Shown piece by piece: positions 7,924-15,858 of a stretch of 64,000 nt of DNA (position 1 is the stretch's first letter; each line of letters opens with the position of its first letter). Made by a program: the position numbers and the translations under genes. Source of the stretch: DATARR01 sp034666985 (lineage in GTDB: Bacteria > Acidobacteriota > Thermoanaerobaculia > Multivoradales > UBA5704); contig JAXDKS010000026.1 in the NCBI GenBank assembly GCA_034666985.1, positions 1-64,000 on the forward strand. The letters are read 5' to 3'. The notes under the pieces were generated by a model that saw only the letters and a program-made list of their open reading frames with translations, had not been told where the DNA came from and ran no database searches.

Positions 7924-9375
7924 TCACACCTCGGCCAGCACCTCGTCGAGGGATTCGCCCACGAGCTGCCAGAGGGCCGTCAGGTGCTCGGGCTCCGTCC
8001 GCAGGTTGCCGATCGCGACCCGCAGGGTGTAGCGCCCCTTAAGCCCGGTGTGGGAGAGGAGGAAGGGACCGGCGGCGTTGACCCGGGCCATGAGCCGCTC
8101 GTTGAGGCGGTCCTGATCCTCGGGAGACCCTGTCGTCTCAGTCATCCGGGCGCGGAAGCAGACGGTGCTGAAGGGCACCGGCGCCGCCAGCTCGAAACGG
8201 GGGTCGGCCTCGATCCGGGCGGCGAGGTCGCGGGCCATGGCGCAGTGCTCCCGGATGCGGGACCGCAGCCCCTCGACGCCGAAGGCGCGGATCACCATCC
8301 ACAGCTTCAGGGAGCGGAAGCGGCGGCCGAGTTGGAAGCCGAGGTCCATGAGGTTGGTCACCTCGGACGACTCCCCGGTCCGCAGGTACTCGGGGACGAG
8401 CGAGAAAGCCCCCTTGAGCAGCGCGAGGTCGCGCACGAAGAGGACCGAGCAGTCCACCGGCGTGAACAGCCACTTGTGGGGATTGACCACCAGGGAGTCC
8501 GCCCGCTCGAGACCCGGCATCAGCGCCCGGTACTCGGGGCAGATGGCGGCGGAGCCGGCGTAGGCGGCGTCGACGTGGAGCCAGATCCCCTCGCGGGCGC
8601 AGAGGTCGGCGATCTCCGGCACGGGATCGATGCTGGTGGTGGAGGTGGAGCCCACGGTGGCCACGATGGCCATGGGCAGGCGCCCCGCGGCGCGGTCGCG
8701 GGCCACGGCCTCCGCCAGGGCGGGGACGGACAGGCGGAAGGCGCCATCGCTCGCGATGCGGCGGACGTTCTCCTGCCCGATGCCGAGGACGATGGCCGCC
8801 TTGTCGATCGAGGAGTGCGCCTGGTCGCTGCAGTAGACGGTGAGCGGCGGCGCATCGGGCCGGCCGGCGAGCCCCTTGACCCGGACGTCGAGGCCCGGGA
8901 GGCGGTGGCGGGCGGCGGCCAGGGCCACCAGGCTGCTCGACGAGGCGGTGTCGTTGATGTGGCCACGGAAGTCTGCGGGTAAGTCCATCATCCGCGCCAG
9001 CCACTCGCAGACCCGCTCCTCCAGCTCGGTGGGGGCCGGGCCGGTGCGCCAGAGCATGGCGTTGACGTTCAAGGCGGCGGCCAGCGTCTCGCCCAGGATG
9101 CCGGGGCCGGAGCCGGTGATGGAGAAGTAGGCCAGGAACCCGGGGTGGTTCCAGTGGGTGAGGTTGGGCTCGATCACCCGCAGGTAGTCGTCGAGGATGG
9201 TGTCGATGGGCTCGGGGTCGTCCGGAGGTGAGGCCGGCAGCACGCGCCGCACCTCGCCGGGGGAGACCGGAGGGAGCACGGGCCGGTCCCCCACGCCTTC
9301 GAGGTAGTCGGCCACCAGGTCGGCCACCCGGTGCATGGCGGCACGGAAGTCGTCGGGCGGGAGGTCGCGGGACAT
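7924..9375 (-). CDS. PLP-dependent aromatic-L-amino-acid decarboxylase family
   Basis: A 483-aa group II decarboxylase, expected to decarboxylate an aromatic amino acid such as tryptophan, tyrosine or DOPA. Visible landmarks: HWNHPGFLAYF (residues 74-84), the NDTASSSSLVALAAAR segment that holds the cofactor phosphate (141-156), H187 in SDQAHSSIDKA stacking on the ring, D269 in HVDAAYAGSA contacting the pyridine nitrogen, and the Schiff-base lysine K301 in NPHKW. The length matches the family. Substrate cannot be told from sequence alone. It is a single gene divergent from the Fic remnant and followed by the DsbA-like gene on the same strand. Confidence 0.93.
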   Translation of the reverse strand: MSRDLPPDDFRAAMHRVADLVADYLEGVGDRPVLPPVSPGEVRRVLPASPPDDPEPIDTILDDYLRVIEPNLTHWNHPGFLAYFSITGSGPGILGETLAAALNVNAMLWRTGPAPTELEERVCEWLARMMDLPADFRGHINDTASSSSLVALAAARHRLPGLDVRVKGLAGRPDAPPLTVYCSDQAHSSIDKAAIVLGIGQENVRRIASDGAFRLSVPALAEAVARDRAAGRLPMAIVATVGSTSTTSIDPVPEIADLCAREGIWLHVDAAYAGSAAICPEYRALMPGLERADSLVVNPHKWLFTPVDCSVLFVRDLALLKGAFSLVPEYLRTGESSEVTNLMDLGFQLGRRFRSLKLWMVIRAFGVEGLRSRIREHCAMARDLAARIEADPRFELAAPVPFSTVCFRARMTETTGSPEDQDRLNERLMARVNAAGPFLLSHTGLKGRYTLRVAIGNLRTEPEHLTALWQLVGESLDEVLAEV

Positions 9376-9445
9376 GGAGAGGAGACTATAACGAGAGAGG
9401 CGGCCCGCAGGCCGCCTCTCTGTCCATCACCGGAAGGCGGACGTC

Positions 9446-10507
9446 TTACGAAGCGCCCTTGCGGCGGAGCTCGTCGTCGATCACCGAGGTGAGCTGCTCG
9501 ATCGGCACCGCGCCGTTGACGAACCGGCCGTTGATGAACATGGCCGGGGTGCCGTTGACGCCGGCCGCCGAGCCGTCCTTCTTGTCGGCCTCGACGGTGG
9601 CGACCTTGGCGCCGGAGTCAAGGCACTTGTTGAAGTCGTCGGCCTTCAGGCCCAGCTCGGCCGCCTTGGCCTTGAGCTGGTCGACGCTCAGAGCGCCCTG
9701 GTTGCTGAACATGGCGTCGTGGAGCTGCCAGAACTTGCCCTGGTCGTTGGCGCAGAGCGCGGCCTCGGCCGCCTTCTGGGCGTTCTGGTGCATGGGCAGC
9801 GGGAACTGGCGGAAGACGATGCGGACCTTGTCACCGTACTTCTGCTTGACCTGCTCCAGGGTCGGCGTCAGCCGGGAGCAGTACGGGCACTGGAAGTCGG
9901 AGAACTCGACGATCGTCACCGGCGCGTTCGCGGGGCCCTGGGCCGGGCCCGTGGCCGCCACGTCGACGCGGACGGGCTCCATCTTGATGTCTATCTTGTA
10001 CCTCTTCTGGAGGTCCTCGTAGAACGCCGAGCGGGCCTTCTGCTGGCCCTGCTGCTCGAGGTAGGTCTTGATCCGGCCGGCGATCTCGGCCTTCGGTTGC
10101 TGGATCTGGGCCTTGTTCTGCTCGTAGAAGGCATCGACCTCGGCGTCGGTCACCGGCGCCGGCTTGATGCTGGCCAGGACCTGGTCCTTGGAGACGCCCT
10201 TGGCCTTGGCCTCGGCCTCGACCAGGCGATCGTTGATGACGGTCTGCAGCGAGGCCTCGAGCAGGTCGTGGGCGTTCTTCTCGTACTCCCGCTGGAGCCC
10301 CTGGAACTGATCGGCGGCGCTGGTGCGGACGTCGGCCTCGGTGATCGGCTGACCGTTGACGAGGGCCAGCACGGTGTTGCCGCCGCTCGCAGTGGTGCCC
10401 TTGGCGGCGGCGCCCTTGTCCTGCGCCGAGCAGGCCGGCAGCCAGACGCCCAGGGCGAGGAGCAGGAACAACGCGCCCGGGATCAGAGGTTTACGGAATC
10501 CATTCAT
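9446..10507 (-). CDS. periplasmic lipoprotein: SurA-like helix region plus DsbA thioredoxin domain
   Basis: A 353-aa exported oxidoreductase. Residues 1-26 form a signal peptide ending in LPAC, a lipobox at C26. Residues 45-165 are a helical SurA/PpiC-like N-domain (NGQPITEADV, AEAKAKGVSKDQV). A DsbA-type thioredoxin domain follows from about 185, with FSDFQCPYC (C207, C210) and the cis-proline segment NGTPAMFING. It probably introduces or reshuffles disulfides in the periplasm, with the N-domain binding unfolded clients. AAGGAG precedes the ATG. It lies 150 bp from holB on the same strand, so co-transcription is possible but not required. Confidence 0.9.
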   Translation of the reverse strand: MNGFRKPLIPGALFLLLALGVWLPACSAQDKGAAAKGTTASGGNTVLALVNGQPITEADVRTSAADQFQGLQREYEKNAHDLLEASLQTVINDRLVEAEAKAKGVSKDQVLASIKPAPVTDAEVDAFYEQNKAQIQQPKAEIAGRIKTYLEQQGQQKARSAFYEDLQKRYKIDIKMEPVRVDVAATGPAQGPANAPVTIVEFSDFQCPYCSRLTPTLEQVKQKYGDKVRIVFRQFPLPMHQNAQKAAEAALCANDQGKFWQLHDAMFSNQGALSVDQLKAKAAELGLKADDFNKCLDSGAKVATVEADKKDGSAAGVNGTPAMFINGRFVNGAVPIEQLTSVIDDELRRKGAS

Positions 10508-10657
10508 GGTCTAACTCCTTTTGGTGAACGGTTCTTTCAGAGGCTGGAACAGATGGCGATCGGGCCAGATTCCTAAAATCGGGAGGATATTTTAGCACGG
10601 ACCCTGGCGCGGGGCGTAGCACGGACAGCCGCCGGCCTTCCATTTCCCAGGTGCCGC

Positions 10658-11509
10658 TCAGGCCAGATGGCGCGCCACCAGCCCCTCCAGAATGCGGTCG
10701 GCGGCGATCCCCCGCAGGCGCAGGGCCGGGGATTCGAGGAGGGATTCGGCCAGGGCGAGACGCGCCCGCCGCAGTCCCGGCGGCATCGGCGCTCCCGGCT
10801 CCAGCTCCAGGGAGCGCAGGACGGCGGCGGCCGCCAGCGCCCACGGCCGTCCCGCCCGGGGGTCCTCCCACCCGCCGGCGCCGGCGAGGGCTGCGGCGGC
10901 ACCCAGGAGATAGATGGGCGCGCCGCTCGCGGCATAGGCCGCGGCCGCGGCGGTGAACGAGCGGGCCAGGGGCTCGACGGCCGCCGGGTCCACCGGCTCC
11001 GCGGCGCCCAGGAAGACGGCCAGCGAACGGCTGCGCAGGGTGGGGAGGAGATCGAGGCGCGACGGGGCGAGGAGGAAGAAATTCCGCGGCGACGAGACGT
11101 GGGGCTCCTCCAGGTTCTTGAGCAGCGCGTTCGCGGCCTCGCCCGTGAGGCTCTCGGCGCTCGCCACCACGAACACCTGGCCGCGCGCTTCGAAGGGGGA
11201 GACCTGGGCCGTCTTGAGCAGCTCGCGGGTGGCGTCCACGGAGGTCGAGGCCTTGAGGTCCCGCTCCAGCACCTGGAAATCGGGATGGAACGCCGTCCCC
11301 GTCCCCTCCGTGCCCGAGCCGGGCCAGACGATGCGCCGGCAGTGGCGGCAGACGCCGCACGGCCGCGCCTCGGGAGCGGCCTCGCAGAGCAGGGTGCGGG
11401 CGAGCTCCAGGGCGGCCCGCTGGCGGGTCTCGACGTCGCTGCCGTCGAGGATCACCGCCGGGTAGAGCCGCCCCTGGCGGGCGGAGGTCAGGGCCGCGGG
11501 GAGGTTCAT
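10658..11509 (-). CDS. holB: DNA polymerase III delta-prime subunit
   Basis: Clamp-loader subunit that helps load the sliding clamp onto DNA. The 283-aa protein has the delta-prime zinc module (C42, then CGVCRHC), then SPFEARGQVFVVASAESLT and EAANALLKNLEEP, which match the AAA+ core. A canonical Walker A lysine motif is missing (ILDGSDVETR), normal for delta-prime, which does not hydrolyse ATP. SRSLAVFLG gives the arginine-finger region. Its ATG overlaps the tmk stop (ATGA), a common tmk-holB arrangement that implies translational coupling. Confidence 0.9.
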   Translation of the reverse strand: MNLPAALTSARQGRLYPAVILDGSDVETRQRAALELARTLLCEAAPEARPCGVCRHCRRIVWPGSGTEGTGTAFHPDFQVLERDLKASTSVDATRELLKTAQVSPFEARGQVFVVASAESLTGEAANALLKNLEEPHVSSPRNFFLLAPSRLDLLPTLRSRSLAVFLGAAEPVDPAAVEPLARSFTAAAAAYAASGAPIYLLGAAAALAGAGGWEDPRAGRPWALAAAAVLRSLELEPGAPMPPGLRRARLALAESLLESPALRLRGIAADRILEGLVARHLA

Positions 11510-12156
11510 GCCGCGGCTCCTTCATCCCCCAGCAGGTCGGTCAACGCCCGGCGCACCTGGGCCTCAGTGGCCTGCGACGGACCTGAGGAGTCGACGACGT
11601 GGAAGCGCGGCTCGGCGGCGGCCAGCTCCAGAAAGCCGCGGCGCACCCGCTCGTAGAAGTCGAGGGCCTCGGCGTCCAGGCGGTCGGCGGCGCCCCGCTC
11701 CTGGCGCGACAGGGAGTGCCCGCGGGCGCGGGCCGCCGCCGCCGGCAGGTCGAAGAGGAGGGTGCGGTCCGGGACGCGCCCGCCCGTGGCCAGTTGGTCG
11801 ACCTGATCGATGATCCCCAGGGGCACCCCCCGCCCATAGCCCTGGTAGGCCCGGGTGGAGTCGGTGAAGCGGTCGCAGAGCACGTGCCGCCCCTCCCGCA
11901 GGGCGGGCTCGACCACCTCCAGCAGGTGCTGGCGGCGGCTGGCGAAGACCAGCAGCAGCTCGACGACGCCGTCGAGGGCGCCCCAGCGGGGATCGAGGAA
12001 CAGGGCGCGCAGGGCGTCGCCCAGCGGCGTGCCCCCCGGCTCGTGGGTAATCAGGTGCGGGACGCCACGCGCCGCGAGCCAGGCGGCGGCGCGCCGCAGA
12101 TGGGTCGACTTGCCGCTGCCGTCGAGCCCCTCGAAGGTGATGAACTGACCCGGCAT
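11506..12156 (-). CDS. tmk: thymidylate kinase
   Basis: Phosphorylates dTMP to dTDP for DNA synthesis. A 216-aa protein with FITFEGLDGSGKST (P-loop residues 10-17), HEPGGTPLGDALR for the dTMP site, the DR motif in CDRFTDSTRAYQGYGRG, and an Arg-containing LID near SRQERGAADRLD. I chose the ATG at 12156 because it gives the usual 4-residue lead before FITFEG; an ATG six codons upstream (12174) is possible and neither has a strong ribosome site. The frame stays open far upstream without meaning. The stop overlaps the holB start by 4 bp. Confidence 0.92.
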   Translation of the reverse strand: MPGQFITFEGLDGSGKSTHLRRAAAWLAARGVPHLITHEPGGTPLGDALRALFLDPRWGALDGVVELLLVFASRRQHLLEVVEPALREGRHVLCDRFTDSTRAYQGYGRGVPLGIIDQVDQLATGGRVPDRTLLFDLPAAAARARGHSLSRQERGAADRLDAEALDFYERVRRGFLELAAAEPRFHVVDSSGPSQATEAQVRRALTDLLGDEGAAA

Positions 12157-12363
12157 GGCAGGGAAAGCTACCATGAAGGGCCGGAGGGGGCTTCCCTTCC
12201 GCGCCGAAGTCCGTATGCTTCCCGCCGCGCGCGACCCCGCGGAACCGGATACCATAGGGGGATGGAATCTCACGCGCGGCGACCGGCGGCTGGAGATTTG
12301 CATATGTGCCGGCCTGTTCGCGCGGTCGTGCAACCCTAACCTTATATCGTGGAGGAGCAATCC

Positions 12364-12663
12364 ATGGCGGACAAGAAGTCGAGTGCGAAATCGGGCTCCA
12401 AGGGTGGAGCAGCCAACAGCGCCTTCATGGCCCCGCTGACGCCGGACGCGGCGCTGGCGGAGATCGTCGGCAAGGACCCCCTGCCGCGTACCGAGGTCAC
12501 CAAGCGGGTCTGGGACTACATCCGGGAGCACAAGCTCCAGGACCCCAACGACAAGCGGACCATCAAGGCCGACGCCAAGCTCAAGGCGGTCCTCGACGGC
12601 AAGGACTCGGTCACCATGTTCGAGCTGACCAAGCTGGTCAACGGACACCTCAAGAAGGGCTGA
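12364..12663 (+). CDS. SWIB/MDM2-domain protein
   Basis: A 99-aa basic protein. After a Lys/Ser/Gly-rich lead of about 25 residues (KKSSAKSGSKGG) comes a complete SWIB fold: LAEIVGKDPLPRTEVTKRVW, YIREHKLQDPNDKRTI, then MFELTKLVNGHLKK. In bacteria this domain occurs as a stand-alone chromatin-like protein or attached to topoisomerase I. The basic tail suggests DNA binding, but its role is not established. GGAGGA lies about 6 bases before the ATG. It is divergent from tmk. Confidence 0.9.
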   Translation: MADKKSSAKSGSKGGAANSAFMAPLTPDAALAEIVGKDPLPRTEVTKRVWDYIREHKLQDPNDKRTIKADAKLKAVLDGKDSVTMFELTKLVNGHLKKG

Positions 12664-12855
12664 ACGAGGCGCTCCCCGGGCCCGTAGCCTCCCTCTCGTT
12701 CGAGGATTCCAGGGGCGCAGCACGGCTGCGCCCCTGCGTTCAACCCCTCGCCTGCTTCCCACTGCCGGGAGAGGACACGACCGATTCCTGACCCTGAGAC
12801 CGCTGTCGTCGGCACCCCTCTGCAATGGGGCGTCTTCTTCGTCCTCATCCTGGGG

Positions 12856-13818
12856 ATGCTGGTGCTCGACCTGGGCGTCTTCAACCGCCGCGAGCACCGC
12901 GTGGGGTTGCGCGAGGCGCTGTTCTGGAGCCTCGTCTGGACGGCCGTCGCCCTGGCCTTCAACGGCTGGATCTACTACCGCTTCGGCCCGGTGACCGGCC
13001 TCGAGTTCCTCACCGGCTACGTCATCGAGCGGTCGCTCAGCTTCGACAACATCTTCGTCTTCGTGGTCATCTTCAACTATTTCGCCGTGCCCCCGGAGCA
13101 CCAGCACCAGGTGCTCTTCTGGGGCATCCTGGGGGCCCTGATCTCCCGCGGCCTGTTCGTCGGCATCGGGACGGAGCTGCTCTCCCGCTTCTCCTGGCTG
13201 ATCTTCGTCTTCGGCGCCTTCCTGGTCTATACCGGCGCCAAGCTCCTGGCGCAGAGGGAGACGGAGGTCCATCCGGAGCGCAACCCGGTGCTCAAGCTGT
13301 TCCGGCGCCTCGTCCCGCTGAGCGCCCGGTATCACGGCAAGCACTTCTTCGTCCGCGAGGACGGCCGGCTCAAGGCGACGCCGCTGATGCTGGTGCTGGT
13401 GGTGGTGGAGGCCACGGACGTGGTCTTCGCCGTCGACTCCATCCCCGCCGTCTTCGGCGTCACCACCAACGCCTTCATCGTCTTCAGCTCGAACATCTTC
13501 GCCATCCTCGGCCTGCGCGCCCTCTATTTCCTGCTGGCGGGGCTGATGCACAAGTTCCGGTTCCTCAGCTACGGCCTGGGGTTGGTGCTGGTCTTCGTGG
13601 GCGTCAAGATGCTGGCCGATCCCTGGTTCCACATCCGCACCGATCTGTCCCTCGGAATCGTGCTGGGCGTCCTCGCCCTGGCCATCCTGATCTCCCTGCT
13701 GCGGCCGGCGCCGCAGGAGGAGGTCCTGCCCGATCCGCTGGAGATCGAGGGCGATTTCGCGCACTCCCCGGCGGCCCGGGAGCTGGAAATTGACTCCGGG
13801 GATGGGGGAGTAGGGTAG
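12856..13818 (+). CDS. TerC-family membrane protein (start uncertain)
   Basis: An integral membrane protein of the TerC family, linked to metal export at the membrane or to tellurite resistance. About nine hydrophobic segments. Family marks are RSLSFDNIFVFVVIFNYF, VEATDVVFAVDSIPAV, SNIFAILGLRALYF and an acidic C-terminal tail. The first usual start codon (12856) falls inside the first transmembrane helix. Coding clearly begins earlier, through GTPLQWGVFFVLILG (12811-12855). That upstream stretch has no ATG, GTG or TTG, but an ATT at 12784 sits 9 bases after GGAGAGG. Either a rare start codon or a sequence error explains this. Confidence 0.9.
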   Translation: MLVLDLGVFNRREHRVGLREALFWSLVWTAVALAFNGWIYYRFGPVTGLEFLTGYVIERSLSFDNIFVFVVIFNYFAVPPEHQHQVLFWGILGALISRGLFVGIGTELLSRFSWLIFVFGAFLVYTGAKLLAQRETEVHPERNPVLKLFRRLVPLSARYHGKHFFVREDGRLKATPLMLVLVVVEATDVVFAVDSIPAVFGVTTNAFIVFSSNIFAILGLRALYFLLAGLMHKFRFLSYGLGLVLVFVGVKMLADPWFHIRTDLSLGIVLGVLALAILISLLRPAPQEEVLPDPLEIEGDFAHSPAARELEIDSGDGGVG

Positions 13819-13856
13819 GATCTGCGTCCGGAAAAACTCATATTGGAGTCTGCGCA

Positions 13857-15026
13857 ATGGCGAAGGTCTTCATCCCACGCGAGCGGCGCCCCGGGGAAAC
13901 CCGCGTCGCCGCCACGCCCGAAACCGTGAAACGGATGCTCAAGCAGGGGCTCGAGGTGGTGGTGGAGCGGGGGGCGGGTGTCGCCGCTCTCTTCTCCGAC
14001 GCCGAATTCGAAGCCGCCGGCGCCCGCCTGGTGGACGATCCCGCCGAGTCGTGGGAGAGCGCCGACGTGGTGCTCAAGGTGACCCCGCCCGGCCACTTTC
14101 CCGGGCTGCCCGGGCACGAAGCCGAAGGGCTGAAGCCCGGTGCCGTGCTCCTCGGCTTCCTCGCCCCGTACCGCAATCTCGACATGGTGCGGACGCTGGC
14201 GGCGGGCAACGTCACCTCCTTCGCCATGGAGCTGGTCCCGCGGGTGACCCGGGCTCAGCCCATGGACGCCCTGTCGTCGCAGGCGTCGATCGGCGGCTAC
14301 AAGGCCGTGCTCCTCGCCGCCTGGCGCCTGCCCAAGTACCTCCCCCTGCTGATGACGGCGGCGGGTACCATCAAGCCGGCCCGGGTGGTGGTGATGGGCG
14401 CCGGCGTGGCCGGCCTGCAGGCCATCGCCACGGCCAAGCGGCTGGGCGCGGTGGTGGAGGTCTCGGACATCCGGCCGGCGGTCAAGGAGCAGGTCGAATC
14501 GCTGGGCGGCAAGTTCATCGAGCTGCCGCTGGCCGAGAGCGGCGAGGGGCAGGGGGGCTACGCCCGGGAGATGGGCGAGGACTTCCTGCGCCAGCAGCGG
14601 GAGATCGTACAGCGCCACCTCGCGGCAGCCGACGCCGTCATCACCACCGCCCTGGTGCCGGGCAAGCCCGCGCCGCGCCTGGTCACCGCCGAGATGGTGC
14701 GGGCCATGCGTCCGGGCTCGGTGATCGTCGACCTTGCCGTGGAGCAGGGGGGCAACTGCGAGCTGTCGCAGGCCGATACCGAGGTGGTGGAGAACGGCGT
14801 CGTCATCCTCGGCCCGTCCAACCTGCCGGCCGCCATGCCCCACGACGCCAGCCTGCTCTACGCCCGCAACCTCCTCTCCCTGCTCCAGCTCGTGATCGAC
14901 AAGGAGGGGAAGGTCGCCCCCAACCTCGACGACGAGGTCCTCGCCGGCTCCATCCTGACTCACGGGGGCAAGGTCCTGCACAAGGCCACCGCCGAGCAGC
15001 TCGAGCTCCAGGAGGTGCCGGCATAG
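13857..15026 (+). CDS. pntAA: NAD(P) transhydrogenase alpha-1 subunit, without its partners
   Basis: The NAD(H)-binding subunit (domain I) of the proton-translocating transhydrogenase. Visible: the N-terminus VFIPRERRPGETRVAATPE, then PRVTRAQPMDALSSQ for the catalytic loop, GAGVAGLQAI (Rossmann turn, residues 181-190), EVSDIRPAVKEQ, and ILGPSNLPAAMPHDAS near the end. The 389-aa length fits the split alpha-1 form. It normally needs PntAB and PntB in the membrane, but the next genes encode a TPR-like protein and GGT, so the partners are not adjacent. Alanine dehydrogenase is related, but the RAQPMDALSSQ segment favours PntA. Confidence 0.9.
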   Translation: MAKVFIPRERRPGETRVAATPETVKRMLKQGLEVVVERGAGVAALFSDAEFEAAGARLVDDPAESWESADVVLKVTPPGHFPGLPGHEAEGLKPGAVLLGFLAPYRNLDMVRTLAAGNVTSFAMELVPRVTRAQPMDALSSQASIGGYKAVLLAAWRLPKYLPLLMTAAGTIKPARVVVMGAGVAGLQAIATAKRLGAVVEVSDIRPAVKEQVESLGGKFIELPLAESGEGQGGYAREMGEDFLRQQREIVQRHLAAADAVITTALVPGKPAPRLVTAEMVRAMRPGSVIVDLAVEQGGNCELSQADTEVVENGVVILGPSNLPAAMPHDASLLYARNLLSLLQLVIDKEGKVAPNLDDEVLAGSILTHGGKVLHKATAEQLELQEVPA

Positions 15027-15109
15027 CCAGGAGCGCCCGCCGTCCCGGTTCGGCGCCGTGTCCGCACTCGTGACAACAGGGGATCCCACCTGCCCTCAGG
15101 GGCTGAAGT

Positions 15110-15844
15110 GTGCCGATGGCTGAAGACGACCGCAGCGGTCGCGGTCTCGAGACCGCCGAGCCGGACGCCGCTCTCCCGCCGGGAGGGGACGAGCCCGCGA
15201 CCCCGTTGCTCGCCGTCCTGGAACGGGCGCGTTCGACCCTCGACCGGGAGCGCGCCGAAGCTCCGGCCCTCTGCGCCGAGTTGCTGGAGCTGCCGCCCGA
15301 GGTGGCCGGGGAGCGGCTCCGCGAGGAGGCCCGCTTCCACACCTGGGGAATGTGCGAGATGCTGCTGGCGATGAGCGCCGAGCCGGCGATGATGGTTGAT
15401 TCCAAGGGGGCCCAGGGTCCCAAGGAGGCCGCCCGCTTCGCCCTCCTCGCCCTGGCGGGAGCGGAGCGGCTCGACCCCGCGCGGCACGCCGCCGCCGTGG
15501 TGGCGGACCTCAAGGCCCGGGCCTGGGCCGCCGTGGGCGAGGCCCGCCGGCAGGCGGCGGACCTCCCTGGAGCGGAAGAGGCGCTGCGCGCCGCCGCCGC
15601 CTGCCTCGCCCACGGCACCGGCGACCTGCTGGTGGAGGCCCGGCTGCTGGAGTTCGAGGCGGCCGTGCGGCGCTGGCAGGGACGGGACGGCGAGGCGGCC
15701 GCGCTGCTCAAGCTCGCCGCGGCGCGATATCGTGAGGCCGGCGAGTCGCAACGCCTGGAGCGGGCGCTCGCCGAGCGGGAAGACATCCTGCGGCGGGACG
15801 GCCCAGCGCCGTCCTCCCGCTCTCCCTTACGGTCGACCTCCTGA
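15110..15844 (+). CDS. TPR-like helical protein of unknown function
   Basis: A 244-aa Ala/Leu/Glu-rich protein, apparently all-helical, starting at GTG 15110 (an ATG follows two codons later). The core resembles tetratricopeptide-like repeats: RFALLALAGAERLD, DLKARAWAAVGEARRQAADL and VEARLLEFEAAVRRW. From memory, similar small proteins with the FHTWGMCEMLL region are frequent in acidobacterial genomes, but no function is known. No signal or membrane segment. It lies 14 bp before the GGT start, so the two may be co-transcribed. Confidence 0.65.
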   Translation: MPMAEDDRSGRGLETAEPDAALPPGGDEPATPLLAVLERARSTLDRERAEAPALCAELLELPPEVAGERLREEARFHTWGMCEMLLAMSAEPAMMVDSKGAQGPKEAARFALLALAGAERLDPARHAAAVVADLKARAWAAVGEARRQAADLPGAEEALRAAAACLAHGTGDLLVEARLLEFEAAVRRWQGRDGEAAALLKLAAARYREAGESQRLERALAEREDILRRDGPAPSSRSPLRSTS

Positions 15845-15858
15845 AGAGGAGTGATGTG

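Noticed and set aside
12157..13857. N-terminal extension of thymidylate kinase by more than 550 residues
   Set aside because: The extension is antisense to the SWIB and TerC genes; the enzyme begins normally at 12156.
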